Shown here piece by piece: positions 34,178 to 44,496 of a stretch of 64,000 nt of DNA (within the stretch, counting starts at the first letter, position 1; each line of letters opens with the position of its first letter). The notes beneath the pieces are model-generated. The model was not told the origin of the DNA, made no database searches, and saw only the letters and a program-made list of their open reading frames with translations. This DNA comes from Takakia lepidozioides (taxonomy: Eukaryota; Streptophyta; Takakiopsida; Takakiales; Takakiaceae), in assembly GCA_030704615.1 (NCBI GenBank), contig CM060734.1:124001-188000 (forward strand), written 5' to 3'. The position numbers were made by a program, and so were the translations under genes.

Positions 34178-35841
34178 AGGCACCCACCAACCAGCCCCTG
34201 GTATGGCAGTCCCTTATGGAGTAAGTGTGGTATGCACTCACCCCGTAAGGGAGTGCAGACCCCTTCATAAGGATTCTCCCTCTTCAGTAGCTTCTAACCC
34301 CTGGACAGATTTGCCAAAGGGGCTGGAAAGGCCTACTTCCTCATCCTCTCATGTCAAGAAACAAGATTCTGTTGTCATGGATCACAAACAAGTGTTAGGT
34401 AGGATGGTAGCAACCTGCTGCCCATCTATACACCATCCTGGTTTTAAAGCCAATTTTTCCAAAGGTATGATAAGCACATAGCATATTACATATGCATATT
34501 TATTTAGTGGTGCTACATAGAGCAAAGCCACTTGTAGAGAGGTATGAAAGCATGTGAGCCAAAGAGTATCTAAAACTGATACAAGGCATCAGCTACAAGA
34601 AACCATCTAATACGAGTAGTGTGCATTGACCGGATCATGTAGAAGGTGTACACATACTCCTGCAGGTGGTTTTACCTGGGCCTAGCTCAATATATCGGTA
34701 TGAAGATAAACCTCAAAAAGCACTATGTTTATCTCAAAGACCTGCGTGCCCAAATTCACCAACAAGTTTTTGCTGGAGGACATACCTTATGAAGGTCATT
34801 GCTCCATATCTTTGTCATGGAGGGACCTTCTGCCAGGCCAGAAACAAACCATATTAGTATATCAACATGATGAAGAAATAACCAAAAAGGAAAGTGGTAG
34901 ATGGTGTGTACAAGAACTACCAAGTACACTGGAAAAGGAAGAGTGGGAAGATATTCACGTCATGTCAAGACATGGACAAGATCCTACTAGGGTCATTGTC
35001 AATTAAAGACATAAACAGCCCAAAACAGGGCACCATCTAACATTTCCATTCTTGTCATAGCTACCCATGAATTGACATCACCTAATCATTCTTGATAAAA
35101 CAGGGTGGGAGGGCGGGGTTTGTTCATGTACAGGTCATGACAACAAGACAAGCGTATAAGCAAGCATCTTGTGTTCTGAAAAAACAGATTGCTGCAGCCT
35201 GTCATACCCTTTCTTGGCATCACAATTACAACAAGACATGCATAGAGCAAAACATCTTGGGTATGTGAAACCAGCCTACAATATTACAGATTCAAGACAT
35301 GCCCTTCAAGCAAACATCTTGGGTATGACAAAATAATTAGCACCAGCCTACCTTATCATGCATCAAGCAAGGCATAACGACCAGCCTGGAATCAAAACAT
35401 GCCTCCAAGCACTCCTACTTGGGCATGATGAAATAGATTCCATACCATTTGTACTCACCCCGAGACATGTAATCATACAAGGTGTCAAGGGAATGTGAAT
35501 TCAGCCTGTCAAATTGCAACTTCAAGACTTGTACACACAAGCAACTTGAACGACTGAGATCCAGCCTCTTTGGCACATAAAAAACTCAGATTGCAGGTCA
35601 TAGGCCTGATGTCATGACAAGGCCAAAACTATAGGTGGGATTCCATTATAGCTTACCATCCTCATCCTTCAAGAGGTCCATGTTAAAGCTTGCAAAGAAC
35701 ACCTCACTATGATCCATCACACACCAAAAACAGGCCCGAAAACGAGCAGGTCGGTGCCTTATCAGGCTGCCGCCATAACATTCAAGGCCACCACGTCCTT
35801 AGAGTCCCAAACCCGCCGAGGCAGCCCCCATAAAACCAGAT
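34178..35841. mobile_element. Interior of the direct-repeat-flanked unit
   Basis: A 1.66-kb interior between the 645-bp repeats. One short coding-like frame lies at 34725-35006. From about 35110 to 35600 it holds degenerate repeats of ACAAGACATGC...CATCTTGGGTATG. No recognisable reverse transcriptase, gag or transposase, so if mobile it would depend on another element (TRIM/LARD-like). Confidence 0.4.
34725..35006 (+). CDS. Small hypothetical protein, 93 codons
   Basis: ATG at 34725 to TAA at 35004-35006. The product is mixed polar/hydrophobic with a coherent look: FTNKFLLEDIPYEGHCSISL, KQTILVYQHDEEITKKESGR, LEKEEWEDIHVMSRHGQD. No motif or family recognised, and no start context or neighbour helps. 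It is the only coding-like stretch inside the direct-repeat unit and may be a fragment of a longer captured gene, since the frame shows no low-complexity bias. Could equally be chance. Confidence 0.25.
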   Translation: MFISKTCVPKFTNKFLLEDIPYEGHCSISLSWRDLLPGQKQTILVYQHDEEITKKESGRWCVQELPSTLEKEEWEDIHVMSRHGQDPTRVIVN

Positions 35842-36486
35842 CGGGAGAGACAACATAGGGTTTTTTTGGCCCGATTTTTCATCCGTGGATGAAAAACAGT
35901 AAAAAACACCTTTCTACCCTGACGGATTTCATCCGTAGCTGAGTTAAACATAGGTTTTAGGGTAGGGGTTAGGGTTTCACCCCGTAATTAATCATAATTA
36001 GGGGTAGTTAAGATCAATTCCAGGTCATAATCATCTGTACTCGTCATCCATAAACAGATCACTTGTCAGGATGAAAAGTAGGGAATATCTCTGTGGCAGC
36101 GGTTTACCTCCTCCTAGGTAATTCATCATTCCTCACCAGACCACCCGGTATGGATAAAAAAGAGTCAATGAAAGAGGAATGAAAAATTATTATCCTGGTA
36201 GTTTTTCAACCGGTATGGATGAAAAACAGGATGTTGTTGGCAACCCTCATAGAGGTAATTTTTCATTCCTTGGTGACTCATCTGGTATGGATGAGAGTCA
36301 ATAAAAGAGGAATGAAAAAACCAAAAAACCATCCTAACGGTAATTCAGTGTCCATCCTGGTGGCTCATCCGGTATGGATGAAAAACCGATAGAGGATGGA
36401 TGAAACTCTGTTAAAATTTCATCCAGTATGGGTGAAAAAACAAGAAATCAACACTGATAACAACCTGCCGGTTCCCAGGAGAGAGG
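35842..36486. repeat. Right member of the 645-bp direct repeat pair
   Basis: Second copy of 33532-34177, offset by 2310 bp. Differences include CATATG/CATCTG and CTTCGTCCGG/TTTCATCCAG, mostly C/T or A/G transitions. The right boundary runs straight into the GAGAGGGAGA-rich tract. Confidence 0.85.
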
Positions 36487-37340
36487 GAGACAGAGGGAGA
36501 GAGGGGGAAACAAAGAAGAAAAAAGAAGGTGGGGGGGGAGTGACTGAGCAGCAGCAGCTGCTGAGTCACTCCTTCCCCCACCATTTTTATTTTTTTTGGT
36601 TTCCTGATCTCTCATTCTCTCTCCCTATCTTTTGTGCTGCTTAAAAAACAAAACAAACAAGAGAGGGAGAGAGGGGGCAGAAAACTAAAAAAGAGAGAGG
36701 GAGAGGGACAAAGACAAAAAAAAAAAAAAAAGTGGGCGAGAGAAGGGGCAACAAAGAAAAAAAGTGAAGGTGGGGGGGGGGGACTGACTGAGCAGCAGCA
36801 GCTGCTGAGCGGGGAGAGAGAGGGGGCAGAAGAGAGGGAGAGAGATGGAGAGAGGGGAGAGAGAGAGCCAACAAAGCCAAAAAGAAAAACAGTGCATGTG
36901 GGGGGCTGAGAGAAGCAAGTGCTGCTGCTCTCAGCTCCCCCCCACCTTCTTTTTTGTTTTTTTTTCCTTGTCTCTCCCTCTCTCTCCCTCACTCTCTTTT
37001 CTCTCCCTCTGTCCCTCTCCCTCTCTTTCCCCTCTTTCTCTCTCTCTCCCTCTTTTTTTTCACTCACCACAATAAAGAACTAACTAGAGAGGGTGAGGGA
37101 GAAAAGAAAACCTACCTCTGCTGCTTCGGCGTCGTGGCTGCTGCAAACGACGCGTCTCCCCGCCGCTGCAGCGCTCTTTCCCCGCTCCCCCACGCCCCTC
37201 TCTCTCCTTCCGCTTCCTTGCGGACGCCCCTCCACGGCGTTTCTGCCACACAGGAGAGAGAGAGGTTAGCAAGAGAGAAGGAGAGAAAGAGAGAGCAAGA
37301 GAGAAAGAGAAGAAGGAGGCAAAACATACCTGCGCGGCGC
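36487..37340. repeat. Purine tract then pyrimidine tract, with two long hairpins
   Basis: GAGAGGGAGA-type repeats dominate 36478-36900 and CTCTCCCTCT-type repeats 36960-37075, so the halves are complementary. Inside lie two hairpins: 36527-36593 (GGTGGGGGGGGAGTGACTGA, pairing with GAGTCACTCCTTCCCCCACC) and 36893-36950 (GTGGGGGGCTGAGAG with CTCTCAGCTCCCCCCCAC). Apparent ORFs here are low-complexity artefacts. Confidence 0.75.
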
Positions 37341-37922
37341 GCCGTTGGAGCGGCAGCAGCAACTTGGGGTGAGTTCGTCTTTGCGTTGCGAGCACCCGGG
37401 GCTGTTTTTGCAGGTTAGTTTCCTCCACCCTAAGCCCCACAGTCCCACCTCTCTCTCTCCCAAAGAGCAAACGAAAACAAGGGGGGGGGAGAGCAGGTGC
37501 TTCAAGCACTTAGGAAAAACAAAATGGCACGGCACGTCGTGCCACACCCGGCCGTGGCACGCCGGCGCCGCACCCTATTTTTGAATTTGAAAATGGGGGT
37601 TGCCACGGCTGGCCGTCGCATCTTCAACCCCCCTCCGTAGCAACAGCAAAAAAACGCGTCGCACGATGCGACGCCGCGGCGTGGCAATGAGCGACGGCAG
37701 GGGGTGGCAACCCCAACCTCCCCCTTGTTAGCTGGGCAACAGGGGGTTACTTTGTAGGTTTAGGGTTTAGGGCCTTTTGGGGTTTTTAGGGTTTTTAGGG
37801 ATTTTTTTTTTTTGTTTTTTTTGTTCCCTTATGGTTCTGGGCTAGGGTGTTTGATTTTCTTTACGGTGCTAGGTTTTGGTTGTGGGTCTTGGGGTTCAAA
37901 GGATAAATGGTGTAATTAGGAT
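37341..37922. other. GC-rich patch and TTTAGGG-like repeats downstream of the minus-strand gene
   Basis: 37500-37720 is CpG-rich with small palindromes (GGCACGTCGTGCC). 37757-37800 has GGTTTAGGGTTTAGGG and looser AGGGTTTTT units, an interstitial telomere-like motif common near plant genes. It lies just 3' of the gene ending at 37923. Confidence 0.5.
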
Positions 37923-39825
37923 TCACACATCCAAAAAGTGGTTCAATCTTATAAGCGCAAAGCGCTGGGTCTCAGTAAAATTTTCCATGATGTGGGCAAC
38001 CCGAAGACAGAACGTGAGAAATGATTTATTGTCTTGGGTTCTCTCACCAGAGGGATGCTCTGCATTTGTGGCTTTCCCCTTCTGCTCCGCCAGAGACTTG
38101 CTGTGTGCCACCTTCTTCGCCCTAGCAGCGAGAGCGTCAAGGAAGCTCTCATTGACGCATTGGATGATGGTTGGAGGTTCTAGCTTTGGCCTGTGCGTAA
38201 ACGTCACCGCCGAATACCGCCGTGTAGGCTCGCCCTCAAATGCCAACTTCTTGGCAGAGCCAGTCCCACTTCGAACTGACTTGGGAACCCGGACGACCGG
38301 TGACTGGGTAGGAGCAACAGCAGTCGCAGGACCTTGAACAAAGTCGTCGTCCGAGTCACTCTCTTGGGTCCCCTCCTGCACCTCCTTCGATGCCCCGATG
38401 GTTTTCTTCTTTTTGGGTGTTACTGCACTCACCTGTTTCCTTGTCCTTTTCCTTTGGCCTTTACTCTTCTCATGCAATTTCTCCTGAATTCCTGCCTGAG
38501 CAAGCTCTGCCGCTTTCCTGGAGTTTGTAAGCGCTTTTGCCTCTTTTGCACCCAACGGAGGCAGCGGAGCCCGGTTTCGTCGGAATTCAGCATCCAGCTT
38601 CAATTGAAACTCGGATAGGTCGAGCGAGCCGGGCGGAAGGTCCACATACCAAGGGCAATCACGCAAATGTTCCAGATGCCACTCCTTCACAATATCGTCA
38701 GTGTACATGGAGTCAGCCCCAGGGTTCCTCCATGCCAGGAAGAATGGTGGCTTGAAAGACAGATGACCTTTCTCCAAAAGGGAGAACTTGCAGTACCTGC
38801 ATTCATGAAAAACACAATGACGTCCCTGAAATGCATATTCGGCACCATTTTTCCCAGGTTGGGGCGGATGTGAGTGGGCCTAGAAATGGAAAAATGGCGC
38901 CGAATTTCGGTTTTCGGTGACTGCCACCCTAGGGACTTAGCCATCTTGGGAGCCCTGAACTGGAAATTCGGCGCCATTTTTCCCGGTTTGGCCCGAAGAT
39001 GGCTAAGTCCCTGAACGGCAATAGGGTCTAGAACTGGAAAATGGCGCCGAATTTCCAGTTCAGGGCCAGCCACCCTAGGGACTTAGCCCGAAAATGGCTA
39101 AGTCCCTGAACGGCAATAGGGCCTAGAACTGGAAAATGGCGCCGAATTTCCAGTTCGGGGCCAGCCACCCTAGGGACTTAGCCCGAAAATGGCCAAGTCC
39201 CTGAACGGCAATAGGGCCTAGAACTGGAAAATGGCGCCGAATTTCCAGTTCGGGGCCAGCCACCCTAGGGACTTAGCCCGAAAATGGCCAAGTCCCTGAA
39301 CGGCAATAGGGCCTAGAACTGGAAAATGGCGCCGAATTTCCAGTTCGGGGCCAGCCACCCTAGGGACTTAGCCCGAAAATGGCTAAGTCCCTGAACCGCA
39401 ATAGGGCCTGGAACTGGAAAATGGCGCCGAATTTCCAGTTCGGGGCCAGCCAGTCTAGGGACTTAGCCCGAAAATGGCCAAGTCCTGAACGGCAATAGGG
39501 CCTAGAACTGGAAAATGGCGCCGAATTTCCAGTTCGGGGCCAGCCAGTCTAGGGACTTAGCCATTTTCGGAGCCCTGACTGGAAATTCGGCGCCATTTTC
39601 CCTAACACCACATGAGGCTTCTAACATCCTGAAATGCAAGGACTTGAAAGAAAGGCAGCGCATATGTACCTGTACAGAAGGCGCATTGCTGCTTTGTCCG
39701 CGTTTGGCTGGTCGGTGAACTCGTGGCTCCGGTGAGCATCTGCTATCTCCCGAAAGAATAGGTTGGTTTTGTAGAGCAGAAAGTGGCGGTACAGAGCCTA
39801 AAGACACCCCTGGTTTTGAAGCCAT
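37923..39825 (-). pseudogene. Two-exon gene of unknown function, exon 1 frameshifted
   Basis: Minus strand. Exon 1 runs from ATG 39825 (MASKPGVSLGSVPPLSALQ) to a donor at 39670|39669 (CAG|GTACAT); exon 2 begins at 38796 after an acceptor (AATGCAG|GTACTG) and continues to TGA 37923-37925. Across the splice the sensible reading is RLLYR|YCKFSLLEKGHLSFKPPFF, but exon 1 is 156 nt long, which puts its ATG frame out of phase; the last 60 nt of exon 1 need a one-base shift. So the gene is broken or carries a sequence error. Exon 2 encodes about 290 residues: HLRDCPWYVDLPPGSLDLSE, a Lys/Arg-rich stretch (KGQRKRTRKQ, PKKKKT) like a nuclear signal, an acidic patch (ESDSDDDF), and a tail ending RLNHFLDV. 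No catalytic motif. The 873-bp intron holds the 95-bp satellite. Function unknown; it could be a repeated, element-associated gene. Confidence 0.6.
38870..39600. repeat. 95-bp tandem repeat with GGCGCC palindromes, inside an intron
   Basis: About seven units; successive GCCCGAAAATGGC blocks at 39181, 39276 and 39371 are exactly 95 bp apart. Each unit has ACTGGAAAATGGCGCCGAAT and TTTCCAGTTCGGGG, so its centre can fold on GGCGCC. It shares GGAAAATGGCGCCGAATTTC and GGCTAAGTCCC with the array at 57.05-57.8 kb. Confidence 0.85.
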
Positions 39826-39869
39826 GATGGAATTCTTCACGGCTGTGAGCACGAATTGCAAGAGCACTC

Positions 39870-39891
39870 GGGGGGGGGGGGGGGGGGGGTT
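39870..39891. repeat. Poly-G run
   Basis: About 20 consecutive G at the left edge of the plus-strand gypsy element. It may mark a real truncation point or a sequencing or assembly artefact. Confidence 0.8.
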
Positions 39892-39906
39892 TGAGGTGGA
39901 GAGAGC

Positions 39907-40195
39907 TTGCGACATGAGTCGGACTCGGGAGCTCAGCCACTGATGCTGGGCAGAGCTGCTATTGCAGGCTTGGGCCTCACGGAGGCGGATATGGAGCCTT
40001 GTCCTTTCCAGATACAGACGTCTCTGGGAGGATCGGAGCAGGCTCGGGGCATGACACGGCATGAGTTGGCTATCAGACTACGGCCGGATCACCCTACAGA
40101 TGGCTCAGTGATGCGAGCCAAGGCCATTGTGACAGACGCAGTCTCATACGATGTCCTGGTTGGTGGGGCAGTGTTGTACCCCATGGGCAGCCGGG
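39907..40195 (+). pseudogene. gypsy aspartic protease remnant
   Basis: Frame 1 from 39907 reads ESDSGAQPLMLGRAAIAGLG with the DSG active-site triad of retropepsins, then AIVTDAVSYDVLVGGAVLYP, the usual end of the domain. The enzyme would process the polyprotein. There is no ATG; the start is the truncation next to the poly-G run. At about 40190 the reading continues sensibly only in another frame and in the middle of the methyltransferase, so an internal deletion has fused the protease end to it. Being joined to RT and integrase downstream in the same orientation supports the assignment. Confidence 0.75.
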
Positions 40196-41000
40196 CATGG
40201 CAATGGATTGCGAGACTCGAGGTCGGGTCTGTTTTGGGAGATGGTGCGGGTTTTGCGCCACTTGCAGCTTCATCAAGCTGTATCTCCAGCATACATCTTG
40301 GAGAATGTGCCACTGATGGGCGATTCTCGGGCCAGGGTGATGGCCAGTGTGCATCAAGTCCGGTCGTGGCTTGGGTCAGCAGTGTTGCTAGATGCAGCTA
40401 CAGTGGGTCACGGGCTCATCGTCCACGGCTATGGTGGACTAACATGATGCCACCCGCACTGCTCAAGCGTGCATTTGATGGGGTGCAAAGGCCAGCACAT
40501 CTCACAGTGGATAACATTCTGGACACAGGGAGGCAGTCTCAACGTGTGAGACACGATGACCGTTCGCCTTTGGCAGTGGTCAACAAGGTGGGTCAACCAC
40601 GAGCAGCATTACCTACACTGCTCAGCTTCCCAGGATCGCATGCTTTCCGGGATAGTGGACCTGGCCTCCTGTGGGATGCTCAGTTGCAGCAGTTAGTGGA
40701 GCCTAATGCTGACGAGCGTGAGAGCGGCAATGGGTTTTACCACTGGTACCACGGCGGTGTCGTCTCTTTCTGAGGCATCACGTCGTCAAGTGTTGGGGCA
40801 AGCAATGGATCTCAATTGCTTGACCTGGATTATCAGCTTGGCTCTAGCTGAGCAACGCAGAGTGCGGAATACACTTCCCTCATGGTCTCTCTGCCTACCG
40901 AGACGGTACAGGCAGTGAGTGGGGGCGAGCATATGAGGACCACGGGGTGATGCATCCATGGCACACGTGGGAGGTGCTCGAGGTTCAGAGGGAGTTGGCA
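40186..41000 (+). pseudogene. Cytosine-C5 DNA methyltransferase-like remnant inside the gypsy polyprotein
   Basis: Between protease and RT, three frames in succession give a C5-MTase C-terminal half. 40186-40380: AGHGNGLRDSRSGLFWEMVR, then PAYILENVPLMGD with the ENV of motif VI at 40301-40309. 40405-40445: GSRAHRPRLWWTNM, matching motif VIII (QxRxR-like). 40600-40840: LPTLLSFPG, then RRQVLGQAMDLNCLTWI in the place of motifs IX-X. Motif I (FxGxG) and the PCQ catalytic loop (IV) are absent, apparently deleted at the junction near 40190. Such enzymes methylate DNA cytosines; here the copy is dead. Retrotransposons that captured DNA methyltransferases are known in some algae and protists, which makes this reading plausible. 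An alternative is a chance resemblance, but order and spacing of four blocks argue against that. Confidence 0.7.
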
Positions 41001-41280
41001 GCCAAGGCGGCTGTGATGGATGAGGTTGGGGATTCTTCTCGAGTTGAGGAGGTCCTCAAGGATGAGATGATGGGGCAGGATGATGCCTTGTCATTGACTG
41101 AGCAGGTAGGGAGTACTGCTCAAGAGGTTGCAGCATAGCAACCACGGGACGCGTCCTCTACCTCTAAGCCCACTGGACTTAAGGTTGTAGTTACGGAGGA
41201 CAATGGGAGCCTGACATTGGACCCATTGTCACCGGAGGAGAGAGACGACGTATACGGCGGTTCCTGAGGGCTTACAGGAA

Positions 41281-42028
41281 TTGCTTTGCCTTCAGTTTGA
41301 AGGACTTGGGCAACTGAAGGGTCAAGAGATCCGTATTGAGTTGGCCACTGACACGCCAATCTTTCGGAGACCCTATAGATACAGTGACATGGAGAGGTCT
41401 TTGATTCAGATGAGGACTCAAGATCTCTGGGAGGCAGGTTTGGTGGAGCTCTCTGGTGGAGAGTATGCTTCAGCCACAGTGATGCCAGCCAAGAAGGATG
41501 TCTATGGCAATTGGACGGAGAGACGTATGTGCGGTGATTACCGGCCTGTAAATCGTCAGACCAAGTCCGATAAGTATGCCATGCCAACACCAAGAGGAGA
41601 TCTTTGATGCCATCGGGCATGCTAAGGCCTTTAGCACTTTGGATTTACGATCCGGATATCATCAGTTGCCATCAAGGAGGCGGACAAGCAGAAGACGGCA
41701 TTCTGGGGGATCAATGAGCACGGCAAGGATTGCCTTATATCAGTGGCGGTTCTTACCATTTGGGCTTAAGAATGCTCCTGCAGAGTTTCAGAGAGTCATG
41801 GATAGGATTCTAGCAGGGGTGGACTTTGCTCGGTGCTACATAGATGACATCATCATCTTTAGTGTTACGATGGAGGAGCATGAGAGACACCTTCAGGTGG
41901 TATTGGAGCGCTTGAGAGCGCACGGATTGAAGTTGCATCCGGGGAAGTGCAAGTTTTTCCACAACCAGATTGAGTATCTGGGTCACATGATATATCCTGG
42001 AGGATTGGGGTACAGCAGACTAAGGTAG
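41281..42028 (+). pseudogene. gypsy reverse transcriptase
   Basis: 41281-41607: RIELATDTPIFRRPYRYSDM, SATVMPAKKDVYGN and RMCGDYRPVNRQTKSDKYAM. A shift near 41590 leads to [32 protein letters not shown], and the catalytic YIDD at about 41836-41847 (CYIDDIIIF), then HGLKLHPGKCKFF and IEYLGHM. The palm motif is intact but the domain is split by frameshifts, including a scrambled stretch at 41670-41720. Converts element RNA to cDNA in the virus-like particle. Lies directly before RNase H, as in all Ty3/gypsy elements. Confidence 0.92.
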
Positions 42029-42086
42029 AGGCCATTGCACAAATTCCACGCCCCACGGATGTGAGCCGAGTTCGAGCTTTCATGGG

Positions 42087-42620
42087 TTGGCAAACTATTA
42101 TAGACGGTTTGTCAAGGGATTTAGTACCATTGCAAAGGCTCTAACCAAGCTGACCAAGGTGGACCAGGAGTGGCAGTGGGAAGATGAGCAGGAACGAGCT
42201 TTTCAAGAGCTCAAGACGAGGTTGACCTCGGCGCCTATCTTGAGACGACCTATCAGGGGGCGTCCCTTTCAGCTGCATACGGATTTGAGCATGCTGGGGC
42301 TTGGAGCGGTGCTCACACAGGTGGATGATGAGGGAAGAGAGTTCGTAGTGGCTTACGCTAGCCGCTCGAACAACGCTGCAGAGGCTAAGTACAGCTCATA
42401 TGAGGGAGAGTGCTTAGCTGCAGTGTGGGCCGTGGCACACTTCAGGTGCTATCTATACGGCAATCTTTTCACCCTTGTCACGGATCACCAGCCACTCAAG
42501 TGGTTGATGAGTCAGACAAGCTTACGGGGAAGCTTGCACGGTGGGCACTTATACTCCAGGAGTATGACTTTCAGTTGTGCATCGACCGGTTTTGGTCAAT
42601 CGGGGATGCGGATGGATTGA
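42087..42620 (+). pseudogene. gypsy RT connection and RNase H
   Basis: Reads NYYRRFVKGFSTIAKALTKL and EWQWEDEQERAFQELKTRLT (the connection), then RNase H with FQLHTDLSMLGLGAVLTQ (first Asp), YSSYEGECLAAVWAVAHF (Glu) and FTLVTDHQPLKWL (second Asp). A shift near 42510 moves the C-terminal part to another frame (KLARWALILQEYDF, then DADGLSR). It would degrade the RNA strand of the hybrid. Three of the four acidic positions are visible; the domain is inactive because of the shift. Confidence 0.9.
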
Positions 42621-42954
42621 GTCGCAATCCATGCATGAGCCAGCAGGATGACACTGGAGCTCGGTGCATGGTGAGACGGACGAGGAGATGGTGCCGGGAT
42701 GGCACGCATCTGCATTTTTGTGTATCTTGGCATCGGGAGGTCAGATTGGACCTACAACAGGATGACTGTAGACGGAGTGTCTGAGGACCCTGAGGCTAGT
42801 GATGAGCTAGTGGTGCCAGAGATATACATGAGGATTTGGCTGTGTTGGACTACCTCCGCACGGGAGACACGGCAGCCATTGTGACTGCCAGGGAGAGGAT
42901 CGGATCCTGCAACGAGCCAAGAGGTTCAAGTGGGAGGGGATACACCTACTTCGA

Positions 42955-44094
42955 GTGTGGGAGGATGGTCGGGTGAGGATTGTGCCTCACCCCACACAGC
43001 GTGCACGTTTAGTGCGGCATGCCCATGAGGAGTTGGGGCATTTTGAGTGCGACGCACTCACAGTTTACTGCAGGGGCAGTATTGGTGCGTGGTATGCATA
43101 CAGAGGTGCAACAGTTTGTGTGGCTAGGTGCATGGTGTGTGACAGGGTGCGTGCTTCATTCAACGCCCCTACACCACAGTTGCATCCTTTACCAATCATG
43201 GGATGGGCTACAGGTGGAGTCTTGACTTCGCAGGACCGTTGCCACTGACTATGCGCCACCACAGATATGTGTGGTGATGGTGGAGCACTGTTCCATTGCC
43301 TGACAAGGCTAGTGAGGGGCTGCGTATGCATTCTTGGATCGTGTGCTTAGCCGATTTGGTGCTCCAGCTGAGGTACTCACGGACCAAGGGAGAGAGTTCT
43401 TGGGGGAGTTTCAGGCTTTGTGTGATAAAGCCTTGATAGACCACCGCACCACTTCTCGGGATCATCCTGAGGCCGATGGCTTAGCAGAGAGAGTTGTTCA
43501 GACGGTGAAAGGAGGTGTGCGCAAGTATGGCTTGCAAAGGGACACCTAGGAGATTGGGATCTTCAGGTTCCTTGGTTAGCCATGGGCTACAGGTTCAGCA
43601 AACAAGCATCACTTGCCTCCTTCTCACCATATTTCCTTCTCTTTGGCCGAGAGCCGGATTTGCCTGCAGCCATTCGTAGGGACACTGCTCAAGTCCTTAA
43701 CCTTGACGATCCGGACGTGTGGGTACGTGCATGTGATCAGCGTGCAGAGTTGTTCAAGAAAGTCATGCCCATGGCTTTTGAGAACCTTGCCATTGCACAG
43801 CACCGTGATACGTTGAGGTATGCCACTATACGTGGTGGAGGATATCGTCCTGGGGTTCGGAGGTTTAGCCCTGGTGACTATGTTTATTTGCAGCAGACTG
43901 CTCCTACGACTCTGGATGTTACTGCAGGGCGTGTTATTCTGAGGGTTCGAGAGGTGTTGCCCTCAGGGGTCCTGATCTTAGAGGGTCGGGATGGCATGAC
44001 TTGGAAAGACCATGTGCGTAATTGTGCGCCATGTCACCTTCCAATGTCGATGGCAGAGTTGACCCAAACTTGGCAGTGGTACCTGCAGGTTTGA
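42955..44094 (+). pseudogene. gypsy integrase
   Basis: Three frames. 42955-43140: HHCC zinc region with HAHEELGHFECDA (His pair) and CMVCD (Cys pair). 43334-43549: catalytic core end with EVLTDQGREFLGEF (second Asp) and HPEADGLAERVVQTVK (Glu); the first Asp region near 43220 is damaged. 43582-44094: C-terminal domain, SPYFLLFGREPDLPAAIRRD, RRFSPGDYVYLQQTAP and WKDHVRNCAPCHLPM, a GPY/F-like region, ending at TGA 44092-44094. The enzyme would insert cDNA into the genome. The PHD-like finger follows in an overlapping frame and was probably fused to it. Confidence 0.88.
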
Positions 44095-44237
44095 GGTGCA
44101 TGCTCTGTGGGTCTGCCAAAGGGGCAGCCACCATGCTGGTGTTGATCGATGCTCAAGGGGTTGGCATATGGATGCTGACACCACCTCTTGAGAAGGTTCC
44201 TGACGGAGATTGGTTGTGTCCACACTGCTTGGGATAG
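44070..44237 (+). pseudogene. Degenerate PHD-type zinc finger after integrase
   Basis: In the frame ending at TAG 44235-44237: LRCMLCGSAKGAATM with the first CxxC at about 44097, a middle part where the expected CxxC and HxxC ligands are gone (IDAQGVGIWML), then TPPLEKVPDGDWLCPHCLG with the last CxxC and the conserved Trp two residues before it. The TPPL-x6-GDW-x-CPxC ending is characteristic of PHD fingers, which read histone tails. Placed at the C-terminus of an integrase it would parallel the chromodomain of chromoviruses, as a targeting module; that role is inference. One overlapping frame separates it from the integrase end, so in the active ancestor it was probably in frame. Confidence 0.7.
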
Positions 44238-44496
44238 TGGCAGTGGACATGACTGGAGGCAGCTAACAAGACATGGGAGGCCAAGCTCATAGGAGTCAAT
44301 ACATGAGATCCCAAGCTCAAGTTCACAGGTTGCAAGACGGCGACTAACGATGGGGCAACTCTTGCACCCGGCCTCTGATCTATCGAGTTTGAGTGTAGTA
44401 GGGATAGTGGTGGAGGACTTAGTGAGGCTATGGTCACTATCACATCTTGTGGCTACCTGGACTTAGAGGGACCTAAGCACCAGCTAGGGGGGCGAT
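44238..44496. other. Untranslated gypsy 3' region with candidate polypurine tract
   Basis: No frame of note. AGCTAGGGGGGCGAT (about 44483-44496) ends directly before the LTR start and is a plausible polypurine primer. Confidence 0.5.

Noticed and set aside
36396-37509. Several Glu/Lys/Arg- or Ser/Leu-rich open frames
   Set aside because: Low-complexity GAGAGG/CTCTCC repeats generate them on both strands.
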